Origin: Massilia agilis
GTDB lineage: Bacteria > Pseudomonadota > Gammaproteobacteria > Burkholderiales > Burkholderiaceae_D
NCBI RefSeq assembly: GCF_024756255.1
Contig: NZ_JANUHB010000004.1
Span: forward strand, 186,001 to 250,000
Direction of reading: 5' to 3'
Length of the DNA stretch: 64,000 nt
The notes below the pieces were generated by a model. The model made no database searches. It had not been told where the DNA came from and was given only the letters and a program-made list of their open reading frames with translations. Within the stretch, counting starts at the first letter, position 1; every line of letters begins with the position of its first letter. Below, piece after piece: positions 16,148 through 25,486 of this stretch. The position numbers and the translations under genes are program-made.

Positions 16148-17224
16148 ATGAGCAAATTCTATCCACTGACCGTGGCCAGCGTGCGGCATGAAACGCGCGA
16201 CGCCATCGCCGTCACCTTCGACGTGCCGGCCGAGTTGAAGGAGACCTTCGCGTACCAGCAGGGCCAGCACCTGACGCTGCGCGCGACCATCGACGGCGAG
16301 GACGTGCGCCGTTCGTATTCGATCTGCTCGGCTGTGCAGGACAAGCTGCTGCGCGTGGCCATCAAGCGCACGCCGGGCGGAGTGTTCTCGAGCTGGGCCA
16401 ACGAAAGCCTCAAGCCGGGCATGACGCTTGACGTGATGCCGCCGATGGGCCACTTCAACGTGCCACTCGACCCGGGCAACGAAAAGCATTACCTCGCCTT
16501 CGCCGCCGGCAGCGGCATCACGCCCATCCTTTCGATCATCAAGACCACGCTGCTGGCCGAACCGGGGAGCCGCTTCACCCTCGTGTACGGCAACCGCGCC
16601 ACCTCGTCGGTGATTTTCCGGGACGAGCTGACCGACCTGAAGGACAGCTACCTCGAACGCCTGCGGCTGGTGTATGTCATGAGCCGCGAGCAGCAGGACA
16701 TCGACCTGTTCAACGGCCGCATCACCGGCAACAAGTGCGCCCAGTTCCTGAAGCACTGGATCGACATCGACGAGATCGACATGGCCTTCATCTGCGGGCC
16801 GGAAGAGATGATGCATGGCGTATCGGCCGCGCTGGAGAAGGCCGGGCTGCCGAAGGAGTGCATCCGCATCGAACTGTTCGCGGCCAGCATTCCGAAACAC
16901 GAGCATCGGCCACGCAAGGTGGAAGCGGGCGTGCAGCACCAGACCGAGGTGACGGTCATCATGGACGGCAACGCGACCAGCTTCAGCATGGACAAGGACA
17001 AGGAGTCGGTGCTGGACGCGGGCCTGCGCGCCGGCCTGGACATGCGCTACTCGTGCAAAGGCGGTGTATGCTCGACCTGCCGCTGCAAGGTCATGGAGGG
17101 GCAAGTCGAGATGGACGTGAACTACGCGCTGGAAGACTACGAAGTGGCGCGCGGCTTCGTGCTGAGCTGCCAGAGCTTCCCGCTCACGGACAAGGTGGTG
17201 CTCGACTTCGACATCGCGGAATGA
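16148..17224 (+). CDS. paaE: 1,2-phenylacetyl-CoA epoxidase, reductase subunit E
   Basis: NADPH-dependent reductase that feeds electrons to PaaA. The 358-residue protein has an N-terminal ferredoxin-NADP reductase FAD domain (about 1-100, RRSYSICS), an NAD(P) domain (AAGSGITPILSI and CGPEEMM), and a C-terminal plant-type 2Fe-2S domain with C303, C308, C311 and C341 (YSCKGGVCSTC, LSCQS). Last of the ABCDE block. A gap of 188 bases filled mostly by a repeat cluster follows before paaG; paaF, which occupies this slot in E. coli, is not there. Confidence 0.95.
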   Translation: MSKFYPLTVASVRHETRDAIAVTFDVPAELKETFAYQQGQHLTLRATIDGEDVRRSYSICSAVQDKLLRVAIKRTPGGVFSSWANESLKPGMTLDVMPPMGHFNVPLDPGNEKHYLAFAAGSGITPILSIIKTTLLAEPGSRFTLVYGNRATSSVIFRDELTDLKDSYLERLRLVYVMSREQQDIDLFNGRITGNKCAQFLKHWIDIDEIDMAFICGPEEMMHGVSAALEKAGLPKECIRIELFAASIPKHEHRPRKVEAGVQHQTEVTVIMDGNATSFSMDKDKESVLDAGLRAGLDMRYSCKGGVCSTCRCKVMEGQVEMDVNYALEDYEVARGFVLSCQSFPLTDKVVLDFDIAE

Positions 17225-17240
17225 ACAGGTACATCAGCAC

Positions 17241-17392
17241 CGTCGTCCCCGCGCAGGCGGGGACCCATGGAGCGCCTGCAGCACGGTAAAGCACGAATAC
17301 AATCACCACGTCGTCCCGGCGAACGCCGGGACCCATGCTAAGTGTGCCGCAGCATACGCTGTCCATGGGTTCCCGCCTTCGCGGGAACGACG
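17241..17392. repeat. Family 2 repeat cluster between paaE and paaG (three units)
   Basis: Two units of the form CGTCGTCCC(C/G)GCG..GGGACCCAT (17241-17268 and 17309-17336) and one inverted unit CCATGGGTTCCCGCC..GGGAACGACG (17363-17392). Each unit is a small hairpin, and the outer units face each other. The paaG ribosome-binding site (GAGGAAAGGA) begins just after it. Confidence 0.85.
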
Positions 17393-17412
17393 TGCCAGAG
17401 GAAAGGACGAAA

Positions 17413-18204
17413 ATGAATTACGAATCGATCCACTTCAAGATCGACAACGGCATCGCCGTACTGACCCTGAACCGCCCGGACAAGCTGAACAGCTTCACCC
17501 AGGCGATGCACCTGGAAGTGCGCCACGCGCTGGAGCAGGTGCAGTCCGACCGCTCGGTGCGGGTGCTGGTGCTCACCGGCGCCGGCCGCGGCTTCTGCGC
17601 GGGCCAGGACCTGTCAGACCGCGCCGTCGAGCCGGGTTCGCCGGGCGTGGACCTGGGCGAATCGGTCGAAAAATTCTACGCCCCGCTGGTCATGTCACTG
17701 CGCTCGCTCCCCATGCCCGTGATCTGCGCGGTCAACGGCGTGGCCGCCGGCGCCGGCGCCAACCTCGCGCTGGCCTGCGACATCGTCCTGGCCGCCAAAT
17801 CGGCCAGCTTCATCGAAGCGTTCTGCAAGCTGGGCCTGATCCCCGACACCGGCGGCACCTGGCACCTGCCGCGCACTGTCGGCATGGCGCGCGCCATGGG
17901 CCTGGCCATGCTGGGCGAGAAGCTCCCGGCCGAAAAGGCCGAGGAATGGGGCCTGATCTGGCGCGCCGTGCCGGACGAGTCGCTGATGGAAGAGGCGATG
18001 AAGATGGCTACGCACTTTGCCAGCGCGCCCACCAAAGGCTTGGCGTTCACCAAGAAGGCGCTGCAGGCCAGCTACGCCAACACCCTGCCGCAGCAGCTGC
18101 AGCTGGAAGCGGAGATGATGCGCGAACTGGGCTACAGCCACGACTACCGCGAAGGCGTGGCCGCGTTCATGGCCAAGCGCGCCCCGCAATTCAAGGGCGA
18201 ATAA
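17413..18204 (+). CDS. paaG: Ring-1,2-epoxyphenylacetyl-CoA isomerase (oxepin-CoA forming)
   Basis: Crotonase-fold enzyme that turns the 1,2-epoxide into oxepin-CoA. The 263 residues resemble E. coli PaaG closely rather than PaaF: LTLNRPDKLNSF, GAGRGFCAGQDLSDR, ICAVNGVAAGAGANLALACDIV (oxyanion hole), KLGLIPDTGGTWHLPR and the closing DYREGVAAFMAKRAPQFKG. The ATG at 17413 after GAGGAAAGGACGAAA is chosen; upstream in-frame codons lie within the repeat. The next gene starts one base after its stop region. Confidence 0.95.
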   Translation: MNYESIHFKIDNGIAVLTLNRPDKLNSFTQAMHLEVRHALEQVQSDRSVRVLVLTGAGRGFCAGQDLSDRAVEPGSPGVDLGESVEKFYAPLVMSLRSLPMPVICAVNGVAAGAGANLALACDIVLAAKSASFIEAFCKLGLIPDTGGTWHLPRTVGMARAMGLAMLGEKLPAEKAEEWGLIWRAVPDESLMEEAMKMATHFASAPTKGLAFTKKALQASYANTLPQQLQLEAEMMRELGYSHDYREGVAAFMAKRAPQFKGE

Positions 18205-18205
18205 G

Positions 18206-19738
18206 ATGGAGAACGCTCTCCCGAAAGGCAGCATTGTCGCGGTCGTCGGCAGCGGCGCCATGGGTTCCGGCATTGCGCAGGTGGCCGCCGCCGCTGGCTA
18301 CCCGGTGCGGCTGTACGACTCCCGCCCGCAAGCGGTGGCAAAGGCGATTGCGGACATCGGCAAGGCCTACGCGCGCCTGGTCGAAAAGGACCGCATGAGC
18401 AGCGCCGAAGCCAACCTCGCCCGCGAGCGCCTCTGCGCGGCCGGCTCGCTGGAAGAACTGGCCGACGCCGCCATCGTGGTCGAGGCCATCGTCGAGAACC
18501 TGGACGTCAAACGCAAGCTGTTTGCGGACCTCGAAGCGGTCGTCGGCGAGCGCTGCATCCTCGCCACCAACACCTCGTCGATCTCGATCACGTCGATCGC
18601 CGCGCCGCTGCGCCGGCCCGAGCGCCTGGTTGGCATGCACTTCTTTAACCCGGTTCCGTTGATGGCGCTGGTCGAGGTGATCAGCGGCCTGGCCACCAGC
18701 CGCGAGGTGGCCGGGATCGTGTACGCGACGGCTCAAGCATGGGGCAAGGACCCGGTGCATGCCAAGTCCACGCCCGGCTTCATCGTCAACCGCGTGGCTC
18801 GCCCATACTACGCCGAGGCGCTGCGCCTGCTGCTCGAGCGCGCCGCCGATCCGGCCACGCTCGACGCCATCATGCGCGATTGCGGCGGCTTTCGCATGGG
18901 GCCGTTCGAGCTCATGGACCTGATCGGCCATGACGTCAACTTCTCGGTCACGCAATCGGTCTTCAACGCCTACTTCTCCGACCCGCGCTTCACGCCGTCG
19001 GTGCTGCAGCAGGAGCTGGTCAACGCCGGCTTCCTGGGCCGCAAATCGGGGCGCGGCTTCTATCGCTACGGTGATGACGCCGCCAAGCCCGAGCCGCAGC
19101 TGGAGCCGCACCGGCCGGCACCCGCGCAGGTGAGCTTTGGCCCGGGCGCGGAAGATGCCATGTCCGACGCCATCGCGCAGCGCCTGAGGGCCGCTGGCGT
19201 GCAGGTGATTGCCGACGCCGAACGCAGCGAAGCGCGCTTTCACTTGCAGAACACGGCAATCCACCTGACCGACGGGCGCACCGCCACCGAGCGCGCCAGC
19301 GAAAGCGAAGTGCGCGATACCGTGCTGTACGACCTGCTGCTCGACCCCGCGGGCGCCACGCGCATTGCGCTGGCCCGCGCCGACCAGTGCAGCGATGCAG
19401 CCTACAACGGCGCAGTGGGACTGTTCCAGGCAGCCGGCTTCGCCGTCACGCGCATCGACGACGTGCCCGGCATGGCCGTGATGCGCACCGTCGCCATGCT
19501 CGCCAACGAGGCTGCGGATGCGGTCAACCAGGGCGTGTGCAGCGCCGCCGCCGTGGACACCGCGATGCGCAAGGGCGTGAACTACCCGCGCGGCCCGCTG
19601 GCCTGGGCCGATTCGGTCGGCATCGAGCAGATCGTCATCGTTCTTTCCAATCTCGCAGCCAGTTATGGCGAAGACCGCTATCGCGTCTCGCCGCTGCTGC
19701 GCCGTAAGCTGTCCGCAGGAGCAAGGTTTCATGCATAG
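18206..19738 (+). CDS. paaH: 3-hydroxyadipyl-CoA dehydrogenase
   Basis: NAD-dependent oxidation of 3-hydroxyadipyl-CoA to 3-oxoadipyl-CoA. The 510-residue protein has an N-terminal Rossmann domain (VVGSGAMGSGIAQVAAAAGY), the catalytic region GMHFFNPVPLM and KDPVHAKSTPGFIVNRV, then two copies of the C-terminal 3HCDH domain (near 187-285 and 405-500, the second with DVPGMAVMRTVAMLANEAAD), as in PaaH of other bacteria. It starts directly after the paaG stop, and its end overlaps the start of paaI by 8 bases. Confidence 0.94.
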   Translation: MENALPKGSIVAVVGSGAMGSGIAQVAAAAGYPVRLYDSRPQAVAKAIADIGKAYARLVEKDRMSSAEANLARERLCAAGSLEELADAAIVVEAIVENLDVKRKLFADLEAVVGERCILATNTSSISITSIAAPLRRPERLVGMHFFNPVPLMALVEVISGLATSREVAGIVYATAQAWGKDPVHAKSTPGFIVNRVARPYYAEALRLLLERAADPATLDAIMRDCGGFRMGPFELMDLIGHDVNFSVTQSVFNAYFSDPRFTPSVLQQELVNAGFLGRKSGRGFYRYGDDAAKPEPQLEPHRPAPAQVSFGPGAEDAMSDAIAQRLRAAGVQVIADAERSEARFHLQNTAIHLTDGRTATERASESEVRDTVLYDLLLDPAGATRIALARADQCSDAAYNGAVGLFQAAGFAVTRIDDVPGMAVMRTVAMLANEAADAVNQGVCSAAAVDTAMRKGVNYPRGPLAWADSVGIEQIVIVLSNLAASYGEDRYRVSPLLRRKLSAGARFHA

Positions 19739-20168
19739 GGATCCACAAGCGCTGGCCGAACTGGCCGGCAAAACGATGTACGAGCGCGACCCGGCCAGCA
19801 AGGCGCTCGGCATGACGCTCGACGAGATCCGTCCGGGCTACGCGCGCATGTCGATGGCGGTGCGCGGTGATATGCTCAACGGCCACGGCACCTGCCACGG
19901 CGGTTTCATCTTCACGCTGGCCGACAGTGCGTTTGCGTTCGCATGCAACTCGCATAACCTGGCTGCCGTGGGTGCGGCCTGCAGCATCGACTACCTGGCC
20001 CCGGGGCGCGAAGGCGATACGCTCACGGCCGAAGCTGTGGAACAGGCCGTGACCGGCAAGACCGGCGTGTACGACATCGTAGTGACCAACCAGGAAGGCC
20101 GCAAGATCGCGCTCTTCCGCGGCAAGTCGCACCGCGTCAGCGGCCACGTGGTTGACGTCCCCACCTGA
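19731..20168 (+). CDS. paaI: Hotdog-fold acyl-CoA thioesterase PaaI
   Basis: A 145-residue thioesterase that rescues CoA from stalled intermediates, mainly hydroxyphenylacetyl-CoA. The PaaI signature is present: HGTCHGGFIFTLADSAFAFACNS with the catalytic Asp in TLAD, and CSIDYLAPGREGD. The ATG at 19731 (MHRDPQALAELAG) lies inside the 3' end of paaH, indicating coupling. PaaK follows 13 bases later. Confidence 0.93.
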   Translation: MHRDPQALAELAGKTMYERDPASKALGMTLDEIRPGYARMSMAVRGDMLNGHGTCHGGFIFTLADSAFAFACNSHNLAAVGAACSIDYLAPGREGDTLTAEAVEQAVTGKTGVYDIVVTNQEGRKIALFRGKSHRVSGHVVDVPT

Positions 20169-20181
20169 CGAAGGAGGCAGC

Positions 20182-21492
20182 ATGGTCAAGAGTACCGCCG
20201 ACCCCGGCGCGCTGGACCCGATCGAGTGCGCCAGCCGCGACGAGCTGCAGGCCCTGCAACTGCAGCGCCTGAAGTGGTCGCTGCGCCATGCGTACGACAA
20301 CGTCCCGCACTACCGCGCCTCGTTCGATGCGGCCGGCGTGCACCCGGACGACCTCAAGACCCTGGCCGACCTGGCCAGGTTCCCCTTCACCGACAAGAAG
20401 ACCCTGCGCGACAACTACCCGTTCGGGCTGTTCGCCGTGCCGCGCGAGCAAGTGGTGCGCATCCACGCCTCGTCCGGCACCACCGGCAAGGCCACGGTGG
20501 TCGGCTACACTCAGCAGGACATCGACAACTGGGCCGGCCTGGTTGCGCGCTCGATCCGCGCGGCCGGCGGCAGGCCGGGCGACATGATCCATGTGGCCTA
20601 CGGCTACGGGCTGTTCACCGGCGGGCTGGGCGCGCACTACGGGGCCGAACGGCTTGGCTGCACGGTGGTGCCGATGTCCGGCGGGCAGACCGAAAAGCAG
20701 GTCCAGCTGATCAACGACTTCAAGCCTTCGGTCATCATGGTCACGCCGTCGTACATGCTGACCCTGATCGAGGAATTCGTGCGCCAGGGGCTCGACCCGG
20801 CGGCCTCCTCGCTGCGTGTCGGGATCTTCGGCGCGGAGCCGTGGACCGAGGCGATGCGCGCCGAGATCGAAGAGCGTGCCGGCATCGATGCGGTGGACAT
20901 CTACGGCCTGTCCGAAGTCATGGGTCCGGGCGTGGCCAGCGAGTGCGTGGAGAGCAAGGACGGCCCGGTGGTGTGGGAAGACCACTTCTACCCGGAGATC
21001 GTCGATCCCGAGACCGGCGAGGTACTGCCGGAAGGGGAAGAGGGCGAACTCGTGTTCACCTCGCTGACCAAGGAAGCGCTGCCGGTGATCCGCTACCGCA
21101 CGCGCGACCTCACGCGCCTGCTGCCGCCCACCTCGCGCTCGATGCGGCGCATGGGCAAGGTCACCGGCCGTTCGGACGACATGCTCATCATCCGCGGCGT
21201 GAACGTCTTCCCCAGCCAGATCGAGGAGCTGATCCTCAAGATGCCGGCGCTGGCGCCGCAGTACCAGCTGGTGCTGGCGCGCGACGGCCACCTGGATACG
21301 CTCGAGGTGCTGGCCGAGCTGCGCGAGGACCTGGGCCACGAGGCAGTGGACCGGCTCGCGCGCGAACTGCAGTACCGCATCAAGACCAACATTGGCGTGA
21401 CGACGCGCGTGACCTTGCTGCCCTCGCAGGGCATCGAGCGCACGCTCACGGGCAAGGCCCGGCGCGTCGTGGACAAGCGCCACAAACAGTGA
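20182..21492 (+). CDS. paaK: Phenylacetate-CoA ligase
   Basis: ATP-dependent activation of phenylacetate to phenylacetyl-CoA, the entry step and the step that makes the PaaX inducer. The 436-residue ANL-superfamily protein has the P-loop-like HASSGTTGKATVVGYT (S97-K103 region), YGYGLFTGGLGAHYG, the adenylation motif DIYGLSEVMGPGV, and the C-terminal swivelling domain RSDDMLIIRGVNVFPSQIE. The ATG follows a GAAGGAGGCAGC ribosome-binding site. Length is typical. Confidence 0.96.
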   Translation: MVKSTADPGALDPIECASRDELQALQLQRLKWSLRHAYDNVPHYRASFDAAGVHPDDLKTLADLARFPFTDKKTLRDNYPFGLFAVPREQVVRIHASSGTTGKATVVGYTQQDIDNWAGLVARSIRAAGGRPGDMIHVAYGYGLFTGGLGAHYGAERLGCTVVPMSGGQTEKQVQLINDFKPSVIMVTPSYMLTLIEEFVRQGLDPAASSLRVGIFGAEPWTEAMRAEIEERAGIDAVDIYGLSEVMGPGVASECVESKDGPVVWEDHFYPEIVDPETGEVLPEGEEGELVFTSLTKEALPVIRYRTRDLTRLLPPTSRSMRRMGKVTGRSDDMLIIRGVNVFPSQIEELILKMPALAPQYQLVLARDGHLDTLEVLAELREDLGHEAVDRLARELQYRIKTNIGVTTRVTLLPSQGIERTLTGKARRVVDKRHKQ

Positions 21493-21508
21493 ACACAAGG
21501 AGATTCAA

Positions 21509-22714
21509 GTGACCGATGCATTCATCGTCGATGCCATCCGCACCCCGTTCGGCCGCTACGGCGGCGCGCTCGCCTCGGTGCGCGCGGACGACCTGGCAGC
21601 GCTGCCGATCGCCGCGCTCATCGAGCGCAACAAGGGCGTGGACTGGACCATGCTGGACGACCTGTTCTACGGCTGCGCCAACCAGGCGGGCGAGGACAAC
21701 CGCAACGTTGGCCACATGGCGGGCCTGTTGGCTGGCCTGCCGCCTGAGGTGCCGGGCAATACCATCAACCGCTTGTGCGGATCGAGCCTGGACGCCGTGG
21801 GCACGGCTGCGCGCGCGATCCGTGCCGGCGAAGCGAATCTCATCATCGCCGGCGGCGTCGAGAGCATGACGCGCGCGCCTTTCGTGATGGGCAAGGCCGA
21901 CAGCGCCTTTTCGCGCGCGGCAAAGATCGAGGACACCACCATCGGCTGGCGCTTCGTGAACCCGCTGATGAAGGCGAAGTACGGCATCGACTCCATGCCC
22001 GAAACCGCCGAAAACGTCGCGCGCGAGTTCAACGTCAACCGCGCCGACCAGGACGCATTTGCGCTGCGCAGCCAGCAGCGCTGGGCCAAGGCGCATGCGG
22101 CGGGATTCTTCAAGGACGAGATCGTGCCGGTGACGATCCACGGAAAGAAAGGCGAGTCGCGCGTGTTCGACACCGACGAGCACCCGCGCCCGGACACCAC
22201 CATCGAAGCGCTCGCCAAACTGAAGGGCGTGGTCACGCCGGACGGCACCGTCACCGCCGGTAACGCATCGGGCGTGAACGACGGCGCCTGTGCGCTGCTG
22301 CTGGCGTCCGGCGCCGCGCTCGACCGCTTTGGCCTGAAGCCGCGCGCCCGCGTGCTCGGCATGGCCACCGCCGGCCTGCCGCCGCGGATCATGGGCTTTG
22401 GCCCGTCGCCCGCTTCGAAAAAAGTGCTGGCGCAGACGGGCTTGTCCATCGGCCAGATGGACGTGATCGAACTGAACGAGGCGTTCGCCGCGCAAGGGCT
22501 GGCCGTCACGCGCGACCTGGGCCTGCCGGACGGCGCGGAGCACGTGAACCCGAACGGCGGTGCGATTGCCATCGGCCACCCGCTCGGCGCTTCGGGCGCG
22601 CGTCTGGTCACGACCGCCGTCAACCAGCTGCACCGCACCGGTGGCCGCTACGCGTTGTGCACGATGTGCATCGGCGTGGGCCAGGGCATTGCACTCATCA
22701 TCGAGCGGGTCTGA
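21509..22714 (+). CDS. paaJ: 3-oxoadipyl-CoA / 3-oxo-5,6-dehydrosuberyl-CoA thiolase
   Basis: Thiolase cleaving the two 3-oxo intermediates to acetyl-CoA and shorter CoA esters. The 401 residues have the catalytic C90 (NRLCGSSLDAVG), H357 (NGGAIAIGHPLGASGARL) and C387 (CTMCIGVGQG). The start is a GTG preceded by AAGGAGATTCAA. PcaF-type thiolases of the protocatechuate pathway are almost the same; operon position decides for PaaJ. PaaY starts one base after the stop. Confidence 0.92.
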   Translation: MTDAFIVDAIRTPFGRYGGALASVRADDLAALPIAALIERNKGVDWTMLDDLFYGCANQAGEDNRNVGHMAGLLAGLPPEVPGNTINRLCGSSLDAVGTAARAIRAGEANLIIAGGVESMTRAPFVMGKADSAFSRAAKIEDTTIGWRFVNPLMKAKYGIDSMPETAENVAREFNVNRADQDAFALRSQQRWAKAHAAGFFKDEIVPVTIHGKKGESRVFDTDEHPRPDTTIEALAKLKGVVTPDGTVTAGNASGVNDGACALLLASGAALDRFGLKPRARVLGMATAGLPPRIMGFGPSPASKKVLAQTGLSIGQMDVIELNEAFAAQGLAVTRDLGLPDGAEHVNPNGGAIAIGHPLGASGARLVTTAVNQLHRTGGRYALCTMCIGVGQGIALIIERV

Positions 22715-22715
22715 C

Positions 22716-23312
22716 ATGGTCAAGGTTTACGAAATCAATGGTGTGCGCCCGGTGGTGCATCCGACCGCCTACGTGCATCCGAGCGCGGTGCTGATCGGCG
22801 ACGTGATCGTCGGTCCGCGCTGCTACATCGGGCCTCTGGCGTCGATGCGCGGCGACTTCGGCCGGCTGGTGCTGGAAGAGGGCGCCAACCTGCAGGATAC
22901 CTGCGTGATGCACGGCTTTCCGGGCGAAGTGACCATCGTCGAAGTGGACGGCCACATCGGCCATGGCGCGGTGCTGCACGGGTGCCAGGTCAAGCGTAAC
23001 GCCATGGTGGGCATGAACGCGGTGGTGATGGATGGCGCAGTCGTGGGCGAGGAATCGATCGTGGCCGCCTCCAGCTTCGTGAAGGCGAGGATGATCATTC
23101 CCCCGCGCTCGCTCGTGATGGGCACACCGGCGCGCATCGTGCGCGCGCTCACCGATGACGACGTGAAGTGGAAGATGCGGGGCACGAAGCAGTACCACGA
23201 CCTGAACGTACGCTCGCTGCAAACCATGCGCGAAGTGGAAGCGTTCACCGAACCGGAGCCCGGCCGCCGTGGTATCGATTTCGGCCCGGATTTGCACAAG
23301 CCGAAGAAATAA
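22716..23312 (+). CDS. paaY: Gamma-carbonic-anhydrase-fold thioesterase PaaY
   Basis: A 198-residue left-handed beta-helix protein with hexapeptide repeats (VHPSAVLIGDVIVGPRCYIG) and metal-site histidines in CVMHGFPG and GHIGHGAVLHGC. PaaY in E. coli hydrolyses dead-end CoA esters arising from the pathway. The C-terminal extension YHDLNVRSLQTM is typical of PaaY rather than YrdA. The ATG at 22716 follows paaJ directly. A repeat starts 6 bases after its stop, before paaZ. Confidence 0.92.
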   Translation: MVKVYEINGVRPVVHPTAYVHPSAVLIGDVIVGPRCYIGPLASMRGDFGRLVLEEGANLQDTCVMHGFPGEVTIVEVDGHIGHGAVLHGCQVKRNAMVGMNAVVMDGAVVGEESIVAASSFVKARMIIPPRSLVMGTPARIVRALTDDDVKWKMRGTKQYHDLNVRSLQTMREVEAFTEPEPGRRGIDFGPDLHKPKK

Positions 23313-23317
23313 ACCAA

Positions 23318-23397
23318 CGTCGTCCCCGCGCAGGCGGGGACCCATAGGCCGCGTGACCGCACGCTCAGCATGGGTTCCCGCCTGCGCGGGAACGACG
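23318..23397. repeat. Family 2 repeat pair between paaY and paaZ
   Basis: Facing units CGTCGTCCCCGCGCAGGCGG... (from 23318) and CATGGGTTCCCGCCTGCGCGG... (to 23397) about 20 bases apart. Second insertion of this family inside the paa operon. Confidence 0.85.
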
Positions 23398-23419
23398 GCA
23401 ACTGACGGAGACGAAAAAA

Positions 23420-25471
23420 ATGGGCAACCTCTCGACCCTGCAAAGCTTCATCGGCGGCCGCTGGCTTGGCCAGGAAGCGCACACCCTGCTGCACAGCGCG
23501 CTCGACAACAAGCCGATCTACCAGACACACGCTGAAAAAATCGACTTCGCCGAAGCGGTCCACTACGCCCGCAAGACCGGCGTCCCCGAGCTGATGAAGC
23601 TCGACTTCCAGAAGCGCGCCCAGCGCCTGAAGGCCCTGGCGCTGTACCTCATGGAGCGCAAGGAAGAGCTGTACGAGATCTCGCACCTCACCGGCGCCAC
23701 GCGCCCCGACAGCTGGGTGGACGTGGAAGGCGGCATCGGCACCCTGTTCGCCTACGCCAGCATGGGCAGCCGCGAACTGCCGTCGTCGAATGTGCTGCAC
23801 GAAGGCCCGGCCATGGCGCTGGGCAAGCGCGGCGGCTTTTCGGGCACTCACATCCTGGTGCCGCGCGGCGGCGTGGCGGTGCACATCAACGCCTTCAACT
23901 TTCCGATCTGGGGCCTGCTCGAAAAATTCGCGCCGAGCTTTTTGGCAGCCATGTCCTGCATCGGCAAACCCGCCACCGCCACCAGCTACCTGACGCACGC
24001 GGTGGTCAAGATGATGATGGAATCGAAGCTCCTGCCCGAGGGCTCGCTGCAGCTCGTCATCGGCGGCACCGGCGACCTGCTCGACCGCCTGACCGGGTTC
24101 GATGCCGTGACCTTCACCGGATCGGCCGACACCGCCGCCAAGCTGCGCGCCAACCCCAACCTGATCGCGCAGGCCGTGCCGTTCACCGCCGAGGCGGATT
24201 CGCTCAATGCCGCGATCCTGGCGCCGGACGTCACCCCCGATGATCCTGAGTTCGACCTGTTCGTGAAAGAAGTGGTGCGTGAAATGACCGGCAAGGCCGG
24301 CCAGAAGTGCACTGCGATCCGCCGCATCATCGTGCCCGAAAACCGCGCCGAGGCGCTCGGCCAGCGCTTGCGTGAGCGCCTTGCCAAGGTCGTCGTCGGC
24401 AACCCGAAGATGGAAGGCGTGCGCATGGGCGCGCTGGCCTCCCTGGACCAGCACCGCGACGTGTCCGAGCGCGTGGAGAAGCTCGCGCGCGGCAACGAGG
24501 TGCTGTTTTCAAGCCGCGACGGCTTCACGCCGCTGGGCGAGGGCGCCGAAAAAGGCGCCTTCTTCAGCCCCACGCTCCTCCTGTGCCGCAACGCCATGAT
24601 CAACGACGCGGTGCACGACATCGAAGCCTTTGGCCCGGTGAGCACCATGATGACCTACACCGACATCGACGAGGCGCTGGAACTGGCCGCACGCGGCAAG
24701 GGCAGCCTGGTGACCACGCTGGTGACCAAGGATCCGGCGATCGCCGCGCACGCCGTGCCCATCGCCGCCGCCTCGCACGGCCGCGTGCATATCCTCGACC
24801 GCGAAGCGTCTGTCGATTCCACCGGCCACGGCTCGCCGCTGCCGCAGCTCAAGCACGGCGGCCCGGGCCGTGCAGGCGGCGGCGAGGAGCTGGGCGGCAT
24901 CCGCGCCGTCAAGCACTTCCTGCAGCGCGCGGCGGTGCAGGGATCGCCGACGATGCTCACCGCCGTCACCGGTGAATACGTACGCGGCGGCGCCGTCAAG
25001 GAAAGCGACATCCATCCGTTCCGCCGCTACTTCGAGGACCTGGAGATCGGCCATTCGCTGCTCACGCACCGCCGCACTGTGAGCGAGGCGGACATCGTCA
25101 ACTTTGGCGGCGTCTCGGGCGACTACTTCTATATGCACTTCGACGAGATCGCGGCCAAGGACACGCAGTTCGGCAAGCGCATCGCGCACGGCTATTTCGT
25201 GCTGTCGGCGGCGGCGGGCCTGTTCGTTTCGCCAGCGCCGGGGCCGGTGCTGGCCAACTATGGCCTGGACAACCTGCGCTTCGTGGCCCCGGTGGCCATT
25301 GGCGACACCATCCGCGCGCGCCTGACCTGCAAGCGCAAGGTGGACCGCAACCGCACCGACGAGCAGGGCCGCGGGCAGGGCGTTGTGGCGTGGGACGTGC
25401 AGGTGACCAACCAGAACGACGAGCTGGTGGCCAGCTACGACATCCTCACGCTGGTGCAAAAGCGCGGCTGA
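23420..25471 (+). CDS. paaZ: Oxepin-CoA hydrolase / 3-oxo-5,6-dehydrosuberyl-CoA semialdehyde dehydrogenase
   Basis: Bifunctional ring-opening enzyme of 683 residues. The N-terminal aldehyde dehydrogenase (about 1-520) has the catalytic pair E258 (FTAEADSLN) and C297 (GKAGQKCTAIRR). The C-terminal MaoC-type hydratase (about 535-683) has the NFGGVSGDYFYMHFDE and GKRIAHGYFVLS motifs and opens oxepin-CoA. The two activities avoid release of a reactive semialdehyde. Last enzyme gene of the operon, separated from paaY by a repeat. Full length matches the family, so both domains should work. Confidence 0.95.
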   Translation: MGNLSTLQSFIGGRWLGQEAHTLLHSALDNKPIYQTHAEKIDFAEAVHYARKTGVPELMKLDFQKRAQRLKALALYLMERKEELYEISHLTGATRPDSWVDVEGGIGTLFAYASMGSRELPSSNVLHEGPAMALGKRGGFSGTHILVPRGGVAVHINAFNFPIWGLLEKFAPSFLAAMSCIGKPATATSYLTHAVVKMMMESKLLPEGSLQLVIGGTGDLLDRLTGFDAVTFTGSADTAAKLRANPNLIAQAVPFTAEADSLNAAILAPDVTPDDPEFDLFVKEVVREMTGKAGQKCTAIRRIIVPENRAEALGQRLRERLAKVVVGNPKMEGVRMGALASLDQHRDVSERVEKLARGNEVLFSSRDGFTPLGEGAEKGAFFSPTLLLCRNAMINDAVHDIEAFGPVSTMMTYTDIDEALELAARGKGSLVTTLVTKDPAIAAHAVPIAAASHGRVHILDREASVDSTGHGSPLPQLKHGGPGRAGGGEELGGIRAVKHFLQRAAVQGSPTMLTAVTGEYVRGGAVKESDIHPFRRYFEDLEIGHSLLTHRRTVSEADIVNFGGVSGDYFYMHFDEIAAKDTQFGKRIAHGYFVLSAAAGLFVSPAPGPVLANYGLDNLRFVAPVAIGDTIRARLTCKRKVDRNRTDEQGRGQGVVAWDVQVTNQNDELVASYDILTLVQKRG

Positions 25472-25486
25472 TCAACCGAGCGTTGA

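Noticed and set aside
17241..17392. CRISPR-like array
   Set aside because: Only three units, in mixed orientation, with unequal spacing; the same unit is scattered at seven other intergenic sites. No cas genes.
17413..18204. PaaF-type enoyl-CoA hydratase
   Set aside because: Start, oxyanion region, KLGLIPDTGGTW and the REGVAAFMAKR-PQF tail match PaaG; only one crotonase gene is present.
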